Shown here: one piece after another, positions 1 to 8,597 of the stretch
Numbering within the stretch: position 1 is the first letter of the stretch
Layout of the letters: every line of letters starts with the position of its first letter
Assembly: GCF_018595675.2 (NCBI RefSeq)
Contig: NZ_CP092333.1
Coordinates: 3,620,001 to 3,684,000, forward strand
DNA length: 64,000 nt
Direction of reading: 5' to 3'
Origin: Flavihumibacter fluvii
Lineage (GTDB): Bacteria > Bacteroidota > Bacteroidia > Chitinophagales > Chitinophagaceae
Translations under genes and position numbers: made by a program
The notes under the pieces: model-generated
What the model was told of the DNA's origin: nothing
Databases searched by the model: none
What the model saw: the letters and a program-made list of their open reading frames with translations, nothing else

Positions 1-796
1 TTTCATTTTCCGGAAAATGCCCTTCCATAGCCGCCAGTTTTGCAGGCTGGTATTCTGCGACAACTTCTGCGCTTTTATGGCCCACCACTACTTGAGCATA
101 GGAAGAAAAGAGGGCAACAAATAATCCGATGGTGAATGCTGCTTTGGCAAACTCAAGGTGTTTCTTTTTCACGATATACCATGCGGCGATACTGGTCACC
201 AGGAATGCGCCGGATAAAAAAGCACCTATCCATACATGTGATATCCTTTCAAGGGAAGATGGGTTAAAGACCATCGCCCAGAAATCGGTTATTTCAGCAC
301 GGGCATCCAGGCCTTCGCCAACAATATGGAAGCCAGCCGGTGTTTGCTGCCAGCTATTGGCCACAACGATCCAGATGGCCGAAAACATGGAACCAAGGGT
401 AACCATAATGGTGGACAGGAAATGAACACGCGGGCTTACTTTGTTCCAGCCGAAAATCAGGACACCCAAAAAGCCGGACTCAAGGGCAAAAGCAAAAATG
501 CCCTCAGCTGCGAGGGCGCTACCAAAAACATCACCCACGTATTTCGAGTAGGTGGCCCAGTTAGTCCCAAATTCAAACTCCATAACTATACCGGTTGCTA
601 CACCGATGCCAAAAATAAGGGCAAAGATCCTGGTGAAATACCGGGTCATCTGCTCATACAGCGGGTTCTTTGTTTTTAGGTACAGCCCTTCCATAAAAAC
701 CATGCAAAGCCCTAACCCAATACTTAATGGCGGGTAGATATAATGGAAAGAAATAGTAAATGCGAACTGAATGCGCGAAAGGATTTCAACATCCAT
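1..796 (-). CDS. cydA: cytochrome bd ubiquinol oxidase subunit I (5' part; runs off the left edge)
   Basis: Translating the minus strand from the ATG at 796 gives about 265 residues beginning [20 protein letters not shown], which match the N-terminal part of CydA. CydA is the quinol-oxidising, haem b558/b595/d subunit of the high-affinity terminal oxidase in the inner membrane. Visible family marks are the early FHYIYPP segment with the axial histidine, the run of transmembrane helices, the [13 protein letters not shown] segment and the [12 protein letters not shown] motif near the edge. The C-terminal half and cydB lie outside the window. The gene begins 10 bp after the universal stress gene ends, so the two are probably cotranscribed. 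Identification is secure; the length is unknown. Confidence 0.95.
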   Translation of the reverse strand, partial: MDVEILSRIQFAFTISFHYIYPPLSIGLGLCMVFMEGLYLKTKNPLYEQMTRYFTRIFALIFGIGVATGIVMEFEFGTNWATYSKYVGDVFGSALAAEGIFAFALESGFLGVLIFGWNKVSPRVHFLSTIMVTLGSMFSAIWIVVANSWQQTPAGFHIVGEGLDARAEITDFWAMVFNPSSLERISHVWIGAFLSGAFLVTSIAAWYIVKKKHLEFAKAAFTIGLFVALFSSYAQVVVGHKSAEVVAEYQPAKLAAMEGHFPENE

Positions 797-806
797 ATCT
801 CACATT

Positions 807-1637
807 TTATTTATGACCTGTGGGTAAAGCCAGCAGCGGGATCTTAATGCCATCTGCCACTTTTGAAGTTATGCTGTAGTTAAAGAGTTTTTCCAAAACG
901 GTCCGCTCATGCACAAACATCAGCAGAAGGGCATTATGATAGGTGGCGGTAAATTGCACCAGGTTGCGCCACATTGGCAAATCATCTTTTTTGGGAACCA
1001 AATGTGCCTTTATTTCCGGGTGAGCAGCCATGGCCTGGTCAAGGCTAACCTGGTCTATCTCCGGAATAGAACTGATGCAAACCAGTTCAGGGGATGCTTT
1101 CATCCATTGCGACCACTTCAGGATATCCCCGATGCATTTGCCGATCTCCTTCAATGAAACAGCAGCGATCAATTCGGTAAATACGGCTGCGTTCCAATTT
1201 CTTGGGATGGCCAGAATTGGAAATAAGGCGTGATTGATCATGGTTGCGGTATTGGAACCCCAAAACCGGTCAAGGGCATTCGTTGCACCATGTGTACCCA
1301 TAATGATCAGGTCGGCATGTGTTAATAACATCTGGTTGATCACACCGCCATTGATCATGGCACTTTCTTTTACCAGGCCGGTGATATCTATGGACCGATC
1401 GCCACACAAAACAGATTGCCTTTGTTGTATTGCATCATCAAGTCGGTGTTGAATGAATCCAACAGTTTTATGCGCCGGGTCTGATTTCCAGCCAACGGGA
1501 TAATCATGTACCACTTCTGCGTTGGTAATATGAAGCACTTCAATACTGATGGAATTCTGGTCGGCCAGTAAGATGGCCTGGTCCAATGCCGCTGTTGCAT
1601 TGGCTGAAAAATCAAAAGGAACTAAAATATTTGCCAT
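807..1637 (-). CDS. universal stress protein, tandem UspA domains
   Basis: 276 residues, about twice a single Usp domain. The N-terminal half starts MANILVPFDFSANATAALDQ, the usual Usp beta-strand and helix. Near residues 113-133 is the nucleotide-binding type motif GTHGATNALDRFWGSNT, close to the G-2x-G-9x-G(S/T) pattern of ATP-binding Usp proteins. The C-terminal half is a second, more divergent domain without a clear ATP motif. Usp proteins are cytosolic and respond to stress, energy shortage or low oxygen. The position directly upstream of cydA on the same strand suggests a shared response to low oxygen; this is inference from context. Confidence 0.88.
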   Translation of the reverse strand: MANILVPFDFSANATAALDQAILLADQNSISIEVLHITNAEVVHDYPVGWKSDPAHKTVGFIQHRLDDAIQQRQSVLCGDRSIDITGLVKESAMINGGVINQMLLTHADLIIMGTHGATNALDRFWGSNTATMINHALFPILAIPRNWNAAVFTELIAAVSLKEIGKCIGDILKWSQWMKASPELVCISSIPEIDQVSLDQAMAAHPEIKAHLVPKKDDLPMWRNLVQFTATYHNALLLMFVHERTVLEKLFNYSITSKVADGIKIPLLALPTGHK

Positions 1638-1759
1638 TGGTCATTAGTTATTCTTCATCTGTTCAGTTGTAAGCCCATCCGGCAAAGAAATATGACCAGG
1701 GTAATCGCTGATATATCTTTTCCTTCAAAGCAGAACTTTAGAACAAGATACGCCAGAAA

Positions 1760-2959
1760 CTACGCTGTTCCTTTTAAAATTTTATGCCAATACATCCATG
1801 GTAAAATATACTTTTTCAGGATCCACATACTCCAGCTGGGTTTGGATTGGTCGAAAGGAAATGTTTCATCCAGTTTATTATCATAGTCAAATTCTGCGAG
1901 GATAAGTTGGCCATACCCTACCACTAAAGGGCAGCTGCCATAACCAGAATACTTGCCTTCAAGGGCCAGGCCATCCATATGACTGAGCAGGTTCTGTACC
2001 AGCACCGGCGCCTGCTTGCGAACAGCCGCGCCAGTTTTTGAATTAGGCGTGCTGGTGGCATCTCCCAGGGCAAAAATATCAGGATAATTGCTGTGCTGCA
2101 GGGTAAATTTGTTTACATCTATCCATCCTGCTTCATTGGCCAGTTTACTGTTCCTGATAAAATCAGGAGCACTTTGCGGGGGGGTGACATGGATCATATC
2201 AAAATGCTTCTCTACAAGAGTGGAAACACCTTCAGCATCGGTTACTTTAAACGTTGCCTTTTTCCCGGGGCCATCAATTTCAACCAGGTCGTGTTTAAAA
2301 TTCAGTACGATACCATATTCCTTCACCTTCTTCATGAGTTCATCGGCATATTTTTTTATGCCAAAAATCACACCGCCCGCTGTTACCAGTTCCACCTTTA
2401 CCTTTCCGCCCAGGCCGTGCTTGCGCAGGTAGTCTGCGGTGAGGTACATGATCTTTTGTGGGGCACCGCCACATTTTACAGGGGTGCCAGGACTGGTAAA
2501 CAATGCGGTTTGCCCGGCTTTCAGTTGCTGGAGGCATTCATAGGTATAGTTCGCATATGCATAGGAATAATTACTGGTTACGCCATTCCTTCCAAGTGTT
2601 TCAGGCAACCCTTTCACCGCATTCCAGTTCAATTGGATGCCAGGTGCGACAACCATATAATCATACGTATATACGGCACCATTTTGTGTGGAAACAGCCT
2701 TTGATTCAGGCAGGAAACTGGCAGCGGCTTCCTTTATCCAGGTAACCCCTTTCGGCATCACCGCGGATTCATCCCGCACCGTATCCTTTAAGTCAAAAAC
2801 GCCACCACCAACCAGGGTCCATGCGGGTTGGTAATAATGTTTATCAGAAGGCTCAATAATGGCAATATTTAATCCTTTCCGCTTGCGAAGCAATTGAGCT
2901 GCCACGGAAATACCGGCATTTCCCCCACCTATAATGAGTATTTGAAAATGATTGTTCAT
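1760..2959 (-). CDS. sulfide:quinone oxidoreductase-type FAD flavoprotein
   Basis: 399 residues from the ATG at 2959. An upstream in-frame start at 3001 would add 14 residues before the FAD motif and is less likely. The N-terminus has the dinucleotide fold (ILIIGGGNAGISVAAQL), and a second FAD segment DIFALGDATSTPNSKTGAAV follows near residue 300. Cysteines lie in KCGGAPQKIMYL and in GYGSCPLVVGYGQ, the positions expected for the redox-active pair of SQR proteins. The enzyme would oxidise sulfide or a persulfide and pass electrons to quinone at the membrane. The nearby YeeE transporter, rhodanese, thioredoxin and quinol oxidase fit this. A related flavoprotein with another sulfur substrate cannot be excluded. 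Confidence 0.82.
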   Translation of the reverse strand: MNNHFQILIIGGGNAGISVAAQLLRKRKGLNIAIIEPSDKHYYQPAWTLVGGGVFDLKDTVRDESAVMPKGVTWIKEAAASFLPESKAVSTQNGAVYTYDYMVVAPGIQLNWNAVKGLPETLGRNGVTSNYSYAYANYTYECLQQLKAGQTALFTSPGTPVKCGGAPQKIMYLTADYLRKHGLGGKVKVELVTAGGVIFGIKKYADELMKKVKEYGIVLNFKHDLVEIDGPGKKATFKVTDAEGVSTLVEKHFDMIHVTPPQSAPDFIRNSKLANEAGWIDVNKFTLQHSNYPDIFALGDATSTPNSKTGAAVRKQAPVLVQNLLSHMDGLALEGKYSGYGSCPLVVGYGQLILAEFDYDNKLDETFPFDQSKPSWSMWILKKYILPWMYWHKILKGTA

Positions 2960-3064
2960 GGCAATATGTTTATTGCCTGAAGCTACTCTTTCATCCGCCA
3001 AATTTTAGTGACCAGAATCACTTAACCAGCTATAAATAATCATGCAAAAAGGGAAAGTAGCTGC

Positions 3065-3589
3065 TCAATGAGGCAGGTTATCCCGGAATTTCCCATACAC
3101 CCAGGTACCTGCAATGGCACTCAACAGGGTTATTATCACAACGGTTGAACCGGTGCCGATCTGGGCAAATAACGGACCAGGGCATGCACCCGTTAATGCC
3201 CAGCCAAAACCGAATAATAAACCACCGTAGATCTGGCCTTTATTGAATTTGCGGGGATGGAAATGGATCTCTTCCCCATAGATGGTTTTCACCTTAAATT
3301 TTTTGATCAGGAAAACGGAAATCATCCCGACTACTACTGCGGAACCAATAACACCATACATGTGAAAGCTCTGCAACCTGAACATTTCCTGTATCCTGAA
3401 CCAGGATACTATTTCTGCTTTCACAAATACGATCCCGAATAATATGCCAATGGCCAGGTATTTGAAATTACTGGTCCAGGGTTCTTTGGTTTCCATTTCA
3501 TTAATGCAAATGGTATCCAGTGAACGCACTTCGAAATCGGTATTCAATTCATTGATTGGGTCAGTTTGTACAAAAGCTGGGTTGGGCAT
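3065..3589 (-). CDS. YeeE/YedE family (DUF6691-like) sulfur transporter half
   Basis: 174 residues starting MPNPAFVQTDPI at 3589, 11 bp after the preceding gene ends. The longer open frame to 3730 only overlaps that gene and is not needed. Four hydrophobic segments are visible. The family signature GWALTGACPGPLFAQIGTG lies near residue 130; its cysteine is typical of YeeE/YedE channels, which pass thiosulfate or related sulfur compounds across the inner membrane. It pairs with the gene upstream (3601-4170), which carries the complementary GGCTSGH motif, so the two short proteins probably form one transporter. The soluble N-terminal 45 residues are of unclear use. Confidence 0.85.
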   Translation of the reverse strand: MPNPAFVQTDPINELNTDFEVRSLDTICINEMETKEPWTSNFKYLAIGILFGIVFVKAEIVSWFRIQEMFRLQSFHMYGVIGSAVVVGMISVFLIKKFKVKTIYGEEIHFHPRKFNKGQIYGGLLFGFGWALTGACPGPLFAQIGTGSTVVIITLLSAIAGTWVYGKFRDNLPH

Positions 3590-3600
3590 AATGGATTTAC

Positions 3601-4170
3601 TTACAAGGATAAAATGATGGGCAGGATAAGATTGGACATTATAAAACCGCCGGCCATAAAACAACAGGTAGCGACCAGCGAAGGCCATTGCAGGGTACTG
3701 AGTCCCATAATGGAATGGCCTGAGGTACAACCACCGGCATACCTGGTTCCAAATCCTACCATGAATCCGCCGGCGACCATCAGGATGAGCCCCCTGGCGG
3801 TAAATAATTGTGGCCAGTTAAACAGGTCTGGAGGAACGAGCCCGTGGTAATCATTCACCCCGTACTTCCCAAGGTCTTGCATGAGGTTGGGATTAACGGC
3901 AACAGGGTCTGGATTGGCCAGCAGGCTACCGGCAATGATGCCACCCAATAAAATCCCAAAAACGAAAAATAAATTCCAGGCTTCTTTTTTCCAGTCATAT
4001 TGAAAGAACGGAATTTTTGCAGGTATGCAAGCGGCACAGATGTGGCGAAGTGAGGAAGAGATGCCAAAAGATTTATTACCTGCAACCAGCAATGCCGGCA
4101 CCGTTAAACCAATTAACGGTCCGGCTACATACCAGGGCCAGGGCTGGCGAAGCCATTCAATAAAATGCAT
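3601..4170 (-). CDS. YeeE/YedE family sulfur transporter half
   Basis: 189 residues, a polytopic membrane protein. The conserved YeeE segment GFGTRYAGGCTSGHSIMG is near residue 140, with the cysteine that contacts the sulfur substrate in characterised homologues. An N-terminal membrane segment is followed by a cytosolic or periplasmic stretch with CAAC (residues 45-48), then further helices. It lies 6 bp after the thioredoxin gene and 11 bp before its partner half, which indicates one transcript from the rhodanese gene onwards. Sulfur-compound uptake is inferred from the family; the exact substrate cannot be told from sequence. Confidence 0.87.
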   Translation of the reverse strand: MHFIEWLRQPWPWYVAGPLIGLTVPALLVAGNKSFGISSSLRHICAACIPAKIPFFQYDWKKEAWNLFFVFGILLGGIIAGSLLANPDPVAVNPNLMQDLGKYGVNDYHGLVPPDLFNWPQLFTARGLILMVAGGFMVGFGTRYAGGCTSGHSIMGLSTLQWPSLVATCCFMAGGFIMSNLILPIILSL

Positions 4171-4176
4171 AACCGA

Positions 4177-4470
4177 CTATATGTTTTTTAATACAGATTC
4201 GATTTGTTTTGCTGGTACCACCCCGCTTTGCCGCCATTTAATATTACCCTTCTTAAAAACGATCAGCGTAGGTACACCCTGAATGCCATATTGTTGTGCA
4301 GCTTCCGGGTTTTTGTCCACGTCAACTTTTATCACGGTTACAGCATCGCCTAAATTGGCTTTCACTTCTTTTAAAATGGGTGCCATCATTTTGCAGGGGC
4401 CGCACCATTCAGCAAAAAAGTCGACCAATACCGGCTTTTCAGCCTGGATGATATCATTAAACTTCGACAT
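4177..4470 (-). CDS. trxA: thioredoxin
   Basis: 97 residues, a single thioredoxin fold with the canonical active site WCGPCK at residues 22-27 and the cis-proline segment GVPTLIVFKKG near residue 70. There is no signal peptide, so it is cytosolic. It lies in a run of sulfur genes (rhodanese, small membrane protein, thioredoxin, two YeeE halves, SQR-type enzyme), so it may reduce persulfide or thiosulfate adducts made by these proteins rather than serve as the general thioredoxin. That specialisation is inference. It is slightly shorter than the usual 105-110 residues but has all key residues. Confidence 0.9.
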   Translation of the reverse strand: MSKFNDIIQAEKPVLVDFFAEWCGPCKMMAPILKEVKANLGDAVTVIKVDVDKNPEAAQQYGIQGVPTLIVFKKGNIKWRQSGVVPAKQIESVLKNI

Positions 4471-4493
4471 TGCTTTAATTTACAATTTTTTGA

Positions 4494-4736
4494 TTATTTA
4501 ATCTCTTCAAACTGGATGTTTTCATTTTGGCCGGGTTCTTTTTTAACCGGTTTAAATGTGGTAGCACATCCGCCTACGCCACAGCATCCCACATTAAATA
4601 CAGCCATGGTCGTTAAAAACACACCGGCCACGGCCAAAAGCGGTTCATATTCAATAGCAGATTGAACCAAAGCATATACACCAATGATCAGCCTTAACCA
4701 CCGCATCAGGTTCCAGCCGGTAAGGATTTGTTTCAT
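4494..4736 (-). CDS. small membrane protein, DUF2892/YgaP-like
   Basis: 80 residues with two hydrophobic helices (about 10-26 and 30-47). A cysteine-rich turn GCCGVGGCA follows the second helix, and the tail is charged. It begins WNLMRWLRLIIGVYAL, as in DUF2892 proteins often fused or adjacent to rhodanese domains (YgaP architecture). Here the rhodanese is a separate gene 1 bp upstream, so a split YgaP-like pair is a reasonable reading. The CC...C cluster could carry sulfane sulfur or a metal; this is inference. No enzymatic function can be assigned. Confidence 0.72.
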   Translation of the reverse strand: MKQILTGWNLMRWLRLIIGVYALVQSAIEYEPLLAVAGVFLTTMAVFNVGCCGVGGCATTFKPVKKEPGQNENIQFEEIK

Positions 4737-4737
4737 A

Positions 4738-5043
4738 TTAATTTAATTGATTGATAAGAGAATCCCATGGGCCTCCGTTATAGGCTTCCAGTCCGGCTGC
4801 CGATAACTGGGATTTTGCCATACCACTCCTGGCACCGCTGCGGCAAACAGTAATCACTGGCACATTTTTTTTCTTCAGGTCGTTCAGTTTACTGTTTATT
4901 TGATCCAGTGGAATATTGATGGATCCGGGAATATGTCCTGATGCAAATTCGCCTTCTGAGCGAACGTCAACAATAATAGCGCCATTAGCTTTGATGGCTT
5001 TGAAATCGGCCTTTGGCCCAAATAAGTTTTGCAGGAAGCTCAT
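4738..5043 (-). CDS. rhodanese-like sulfurtransferase, single domain
   Basis: 101 residues, one rhodanese domain. The entry strand VDVRSEGEFASGHIPGSINI is followed by the active-site loop CRSGARSG with the catalytic cysteine at residue 67. Such proteins carry a persulfide on this cysteine and pass sulfur to thiols or cyanide. It is the first gene of the minus-strand sulfur run and is preceded by two palindromes (5086-5097 and 5119-5130). The Crp/Fnr gene lies just upstream on the same strand. No signal peptide is seen. Confidence 0.9.
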   Translation of the reverse strand: MSFLQNLFGPKADFKAIKANGAIIVDVRSEGEFASGHIPGSINIPLDQINSKLNDLKKKNVPVITVCRSGARSGMAKSQLSAAGLEAYNGGPWDSLINQLN

Positions 5044-5085
5044 ATTATGTCGTTTATTTAGTTACAAAATTTACATCCTTGTATA

Positions 5086-5097
5086 TGCAAATTTGCA
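5086..5097. promoter_or_regulatory. 12-bp perfect palindrome upstream of the rhodanese operon
   Basis: TGCAAATTTGCA is an exact palindrome 43-54 bp before the rhodanese start codon. It lies where an operator for the operon would be expected, next to the Crp/Fnr gene. A second dyad (TGACA TT TGTCA) is at 5119-5130. Binding by the neighbouring regulator is inferred from position only. Confidence 0.45.
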
Positions 5098-5118
5098 ACT
5101 GAATCAGCAGTCAGACTA

Positions 5119-5130
5119 TGACATTTGTCA
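5119..5130. promoter_or_regulatory. dyad TGACA-TT-TGTCA, possible Crp/Fnr box
   Basis: The 12-bp dyad is embedded in a longer imperfect symmetry (ACTA...TAGT outside it). It overlaps the stop codon of the Crp/Fnr gene and lies about 80 bp before the rhodanese start. It is the right size and symmetry for a Crp/Fnr-family dimer, although it matches neither the E. coli Crp nor the Fnr consensus exactly. Confidence 0.4.
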
Positions 5131-5778
5131 CATAGTGGGGAGTCCGGAAAGCTGGATAATTTCAATGACATTTCTATGGAGCCGAAGCTTGCCCAGCTGC
5201 TCCATTTTTTTGAGCAGGCGGGAAATCACTTCACGGGAAGAATTTAACTCATCGGCGATCTCCTGGTGACTCAGTGGGATGTTATTGGTTTGAAGTGTTT
5301 GCTGGTGTTTTTTCAGGTAGAATTCAAGTCTTTCATCCATGGCGCGAAAGGCGATATGGTCAATAGTGACCAGCAATTCCTCAAAGCGGGCACGGTAAGT
5401 GCCTAATACAAAATTGGTCCAGGACCTGTAGCGGGTCATCCATTGGTCCATATAATTCAGCGGGATGGCCAGAACTTCCGTATCCTTTACAGCTTTGGCC
5501 ATTATTTCGCTGGATTCCTGTTTCAGGGCGCAGACCATGCTTAGTGCGCAAGCTTCACCGGGCTCCAGGTAGTACATGAAAAATTCGTTACCCTGGTCGT
5601 CTTCCCGGTATACTTTTACCAATCCATTCAGGATAAGCATAGTGCTCCTGAAATACTGCCCGGTTTTCATTAATTCATCTCCCGCCCTGAATTCCCGGAT
5701 CTCGCTATGCTGTTCCATTTCCTGCAGGAGCCCGGTTTCGAATCCGGGGAAAAGTTTTTGTATTTCTGATATGACCAT
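5128..5778 (-). CDS. Crp/Fnr family transcriptional regulator
   Basis: 216 residues. An N-terminal cyclic-nucleotide-binding-like beta barrel (about 10-120) is followed by a long dimer helix. The C-terminal winged helix-turn-helix has the recognition segment LSHQEIADELNSSREVISRL at about residues 168-187. No N-terminal cysteine cluster is seen, so an Fnr-type iron-sulfur sensor is unlikely; the ligand is unknown. It sits at the head of the sulfur genes and shares a 43-bp divergent region with rnhB. The minus strand there contains TAAATTTG (5784-5791), matching the Bacteroidota -7 consensus. Control of the downstream operon is likely from position but unproven. Confidence 0.9.
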   Translation of the reverse strand: MVISEIQKLFPGFETGLLQEMEQHSEIREFRAGDELMKTGQYFRSTMLILNGLVKVYREDDQGNEFFMYYLEPGEACALSMVCALKQESSEIMAKAVKDTEVLAIPLNYMDQWMTRYRSWTNFVLGTYRARFEELLVTIDHIAFRAMDERLEFYLKKHQQTLQTNNIPLSHQEIADELNSSREVISRLLKKMEQLGKLRLHRNVIEIIQLSGLPTM

Positions 5779-5783
5779 TTCAC

Positions 5784-5815
5784 CAAATTTACAATAAAAG
5801 AATCGTTTACATTTG
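5784..5815. promoter_or_regulatory. divergent -7 boxes for the Crp/Fnr gene and rnhB
   Basis: Two TAnnTTTG elements face away from each other in a 43-bp gap: TAAATTTG on the minus strand (5784-5791) and TACATTTG on the plus strand (5808-5815). No clear -33 element is visible for either. The plus-strand box ends 6 bp before the ATG at 5822, which suggests a nearly leaderless rnhB transcript. Confidence 0.5.
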
Positions 5816-5821
5816 AAGGGT

Positions 5822-6421
5822 ATGTTAGCGCCTTATTACCAGGAAACTTTATTGGAAGCCGGTTGTGATGAAGCAGGAAGAGGTTGTTATGCAGGTCCGG
5901 TTTTCGCCGCAGCAGTGATACTACCCCCAGGGTTTAACCACCCCTTGCTGAATGATTCAAAACAGGTAAAGGCAAAAGACCGGTATGCATTACGCAGCAG
6001 CATTGAAGAAAATGCGCTGGCCTGGGCAGTTGGAAAGGCTTCGGAAGAAGAGATCGACCGGATCAATATACTGCAGGCTTCCTGGCTGGCTATGCACCGG
6101 GCCATTGAAGCATTGCAGGTAAGACCTGGATTATTACTGATTGATGGCAATCGTTTCAGGCCTTATCCCTTTATTCAACATCAATGTATTATTAAAGGAG
6201 ATAGCTTATACAGGTCTATTGCGGCTGCCAGTATTTTAGCCAAGACCTATCGTGATGACCATATGTTATCACTACACCAGCAATTTCCCCAATATGGCTG
6301 GAAAGAAAACAAAGGTTATGGCACTAAAATTCACCGCCAGGCGATTGAAGCATATGGACTATGTGTTTACCACAGGAAAAGTTTTCAGATCGATCCGGCA
6401 AAATCAGAGCCGGTTCAGTAA
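5822..6421 (+). CDS. rnhB: ribonuclease HII
   Basis: 199 residues from ATG 5822. A TTG at 5813 would add three residues but lies inside the -7 box, so ATG is preferred. RNase HII cuts the RNA strand of RNA-DNA hybrids, including single ribonucleotides in DNA. The first conserved block [20 protein letters not shown] holds the Asp-Glu metal ligands, LLIDGN holds the third acidic residue, and [12 protein letters not shown] the fourth. KGYGTKIH, a typical HII segment, is near residue 165. The length is normal. Its last 18 bp overlap, tail to tail, the end of the acetyltransferase gene on the other strand. Confidence 0.95.
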   Translation: MLAPYYQETLLEAGCDEAGRGCYAGPVFAAAVILPPGFNHPLLNDSKQVKAKDRYALRSSIEENALAWAVGKASEEEIDRINILQASWLAMHRAIEALQVRPGLLLIDGNRFRPYPFIQHQCIIKGDSLYRSIAAASILAKTYRDDHMLSLHQQFPQYGWKENKGYGTKIHRQAIEAYGLCVYHRKSFQIDPAKSEPVQ

Positions 6422-6997
6422 TGATTCCTTTGCAGCAGGCCATTCTGATTTAAGCAGGCTATAGTAGACAGAGTCACGCCGCCGGTTACCAGGCATTTGC
6501 ATGTGGCTTCTTAAAATTCCCTCCTGGGTCATGCCCAATTTAAGGATCGCCGCCCTGGACCGGGCATTTAAGGCATCGGTTTTAATTTCCACCCTTTCAA
6601 AATCCATGGTGTCGAAGGCATAATTCAATAAGAGGTACTTGCAATGAAGGTTAATGCCGGTTCCCCTGAAATCTTCACCATACCAGGTTGATCCGATTTC
6701 AATCCTGCGGTCAGGAAAGGACATACTCATTAAACTAGTGCTTCCGGCGATAGAATCAGACAGCCGGTCTATGACAACAAATGGACAACGGATTTTTTGT
6801 TCTTGCTGGAGCAGGGCTTCGGCCACCCAGGTTTCCAATTCACTGCGGATAAAGAGGTGCCGGTTGAACCAGGTCCAAATGGCAGGCTCCTGTGAAATAG
6901 CCCAAAGGCTTTCAAGGTCATCGGGTTGCAACACCCGCATAATCACGCGATCGCTGCGCAATTGTAGTCCGGGTTGAAAGAATTCGTCGTAGGCCAT
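6404..6997 (-). CDS. GNAT family N-acetyltransferase (RimJ/RimL-like)
   Basis: 197 residues with the GNAT fold of the RimJ/RimL/SpeG type. It opens with an [20 protein letters not shown]-like strand, continues with [20 protein letters not shown] (the acetyl-CoA loop, slightly divergent) and ends with [19 protein letters not shown] and [12 protein letters not shown]. Members acetylate protein N-termini, amino acids or small amines; the substrate here is unknown. It is 6 bp downstream of the Sua5/YciO gene on the same strand, so the two probably share a transcript. Confidence 0.9.
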   Translation of the reverse strand: MAYDEFFQPGLQLRSDRVIMRVLQPDDLESLWAISQEPAIWTWFNRHLFIRSELETWVAEALLQQEQKIRCPFVVIDRLSDSIAGSTSLMSMSFPDRRIEIGSTWYGEDFRGTGINLHCKYLLLNYAFDTMDFERVEIKTDALNARSRAAILKLGMTQEGILRSHMQMPGNRRRDSVYYSLLKSEWPAAKESLLNRL

Positions 6998-7003
6998 AGT
7001 AGA

Positions 7004-7618
7004 TTATGCTTCATATTCCCAAATGCCAGCCCCCTGCCGCAGTACTTCAGGCGGCTCCTGCTGGCAATCAATGATCGTTGAAGGTACCCAGCCACCAATA
7101 CCGCCATCGACAACCAGGTCCACCTGGTTCCTGAAATTTTCGAACATCAGCTCCGGGTCTGTATATTCTTCAATCATATCACCAGGTAAGGAGGCGCTCA
7201 GGATGGGGCGACCCAATTCATGAACAATAGTCCTGGCGATATTATTTCCCGGTACCCTAAGGCCAATAGTATCCTTTTTACTTTTAAGGATTTTAGGTAC
7301 TTCGCGGCTTGCCGGAAGAATAAAAGTGTAGGGGCCCGGTAAATGGCTTTTCAGGAGGCGGTAAAGCGGGGTGGAAATGGTTTTTGTGTACTTGCTAAGG
7401 TCACTCAGGTCATAACAGATAAAGGAAAGCTGCGCCTTCTGCGGAACAACCTGTTTAATCCGGCAAATACGTTCAATAGCTTTAGGATGGAAAATATCAC
7501 AGCCTATTCCGTATATTGTATCGGTGGGGTAAATAATGACACCCCCATTCTGCAAGGTTTCGACAATGGTTTTAATGGCTCGTGGTTGGGGATTATCAGG
7601 ATGCACATGGATTAGCAT
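7004..7618 (-). CDS. L-threonylcarbamoyladenylate synthase-like protein (Sua5/YciO/YrdC)
   Basis: 204 residues from ATG 7618; a longer frame to 7663 adds 15 residues not seen in the family. A YrdC-type domain spans the protein, with GGVIIYPTDTIYGIGCD near residue 25 and KAQLSFICYDLSDLSKYT (in place of KxR/K plus ATP-binding residues) around 60. GPYTFILPAS and IGLRVPGN are also typical. YrdC/TsaC enzymes make threonylcarbamoyl-AMP for t6A37 of tRNA. The sequence resembles the YciO branch, whose role is less certain, so tRNA modification is probable but not proven. Confidence 0.85.
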   Translation of the reverse strand: MLIHVHPDNPQPRAIKTIVETLQNGGVIIYPTDTIYGIGCDIFHPKAIERICRIKQVVPQKAQLSFICYDLSDLSKYTKTISTPLYRLLKSHLPGPYTFILPASREVPKILKSKKDTIGLRVPGNNIARTIVHELGRPILSASLPGDMIEEYTDPELMFENFRNQVDLVVDGGIGGWVPSTIIDCQQEPPEVLRQGAGIWEYEA

Positions 7619-7689
7619 AGTGTAAGTTAGGAAGAATTTGAGTGTTCCTCTTTTACCCTCCAAAAGTCATTAAGAAAAAATATTCATCC

Positions 7690-7697
7690 TAGATTTG
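7690..7697 (+). promoter_or_regulatory. -7 box of the cupin-like gene
   Basis: TAGATTTG matches the Bacteroidota TAnnTTTG consensus and lies 19 bp before the ATG at 7717. No convincing TTG element is seen at the expected -33 distance, so this is a partial promoter match. Confidence 0.4.
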
Positions 7698-7716
7698 TTC
7701 GCAAAAAAAGTACTGC

Positions 7717-8586
7717 ATGTTGTTGAACCCGGTTGACGTGGTTGATGCAATTGACCCTGCATCTTTCAGAAAGAAATATTATGACACCATGAAGCCCGTG
7801 GTGATCAAAAATATGTCGAAGGATTGGCCTGCCAGTACAAAATGGGATTGGGATTATTTTAAATCAAAGGTTGGTAGCGTTAATGTGGGGGTGTACAATA
7901 ATATTAAAAGTGATTCCCGCACCCCGGTAAATAAGGCGGATGGCTATATGCTTTTTGGTGATTACCTGGACAAGGTGAAACAAGGCCCGGTTGAACTGCG
8001 CATCTTCCTTTTCAACCTGTTCTTACATGCTCCAGAGCTGGTACAGGATTTTTCCTGGCCCGATGAATTGATGACCGGATTTGTAAAGCGATTTCCCATG
8101 TTGTTTGTTGGCGGTGCCGGTTCAGTAACACACATGCACTTTGATATTGATATGTCACATATCCTGCATACCCAATTCATGGGTCGAAAGCGGGTATTGC
8201 TTTTCCCCTTTGAAGAGCAACACAATTTATATCGAAAACCCTGGGAGGTGCTCAGTTTTGTGAATTTTGAGAAATACTATGACCCTGTTAACAGTAAACT
8301 GGATATAGAGCAATTCCCGGCCCTTCAGAAAGCCAGAGGATATGATATCATCCTGGAACATGGCGATACGTTGTTTATGCCTGCCGGCTACTGGCACCAT
8401 ATGGAATATATTGACAGTGGTTTTGCGATGAGTTTGCGGGCCCTTCAAAACTCTATGACCGGGAAATTAAAAGGCGCATGGAACCTCTTCGGCATGCGCA
8501 ATATTGATACCCTCATGAAAAGAACAGCGCCGGAATGGTGGTATAATTTTAAAAAATCCAGGACTTTTGATACGGCAAACCAATAA
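7717..8586 (+). CDS. cupin-like / JmjC-domain Fe(II) and 2-oxoglutarate-dependent oxygenase-like protein
   Basis: 289 residues resembling Cupin_8 proteins of the FIH/JmjC group. The iron-binding HxD is in THMHFDIDMSHILH around residues 140-153. The distal histidine lies in HGDTLFMPAGYWHHM near 220. MGRKRVLLFPFEEQHNLY is the strand that follows HxD in this family. Such enzymes hydroxylate proteins or small molecules; the substrate here is unknown. It stands alone on the plus strand between the Sua5/YciO gene (divergent) and the korB-like gene. All three metal ligands appear present. Confidence 0.85.
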   Translation: MLLNPVDVVDAIDPASFRKKYYDTMKPVVIKNMSKDWPASTKWDWDYFKSKVGSVNVGVYNNIKSDSRTPVNKADGYMLFGDYLDKVKQGPVELRIFLFNLFLHAPELVQDFSWPDELMTGFVKRFPMLFVGGAGSVTHMHFDIDMSHILHTQFMGRKRVLLFPFEEQHNLYRKPWEVLSFVNFEKYYDPVNSKLDIEQFPALQKARGYDIILEHGDTLFMPAGYWHHMEYIDSGFAMSLRALQNSMTGKLKGAWNLFGMRNIDTLMKRTAPEWWYNFKKSRTFDTANQ

Positions 8587-8597
8587 ACCCTTGCTTT

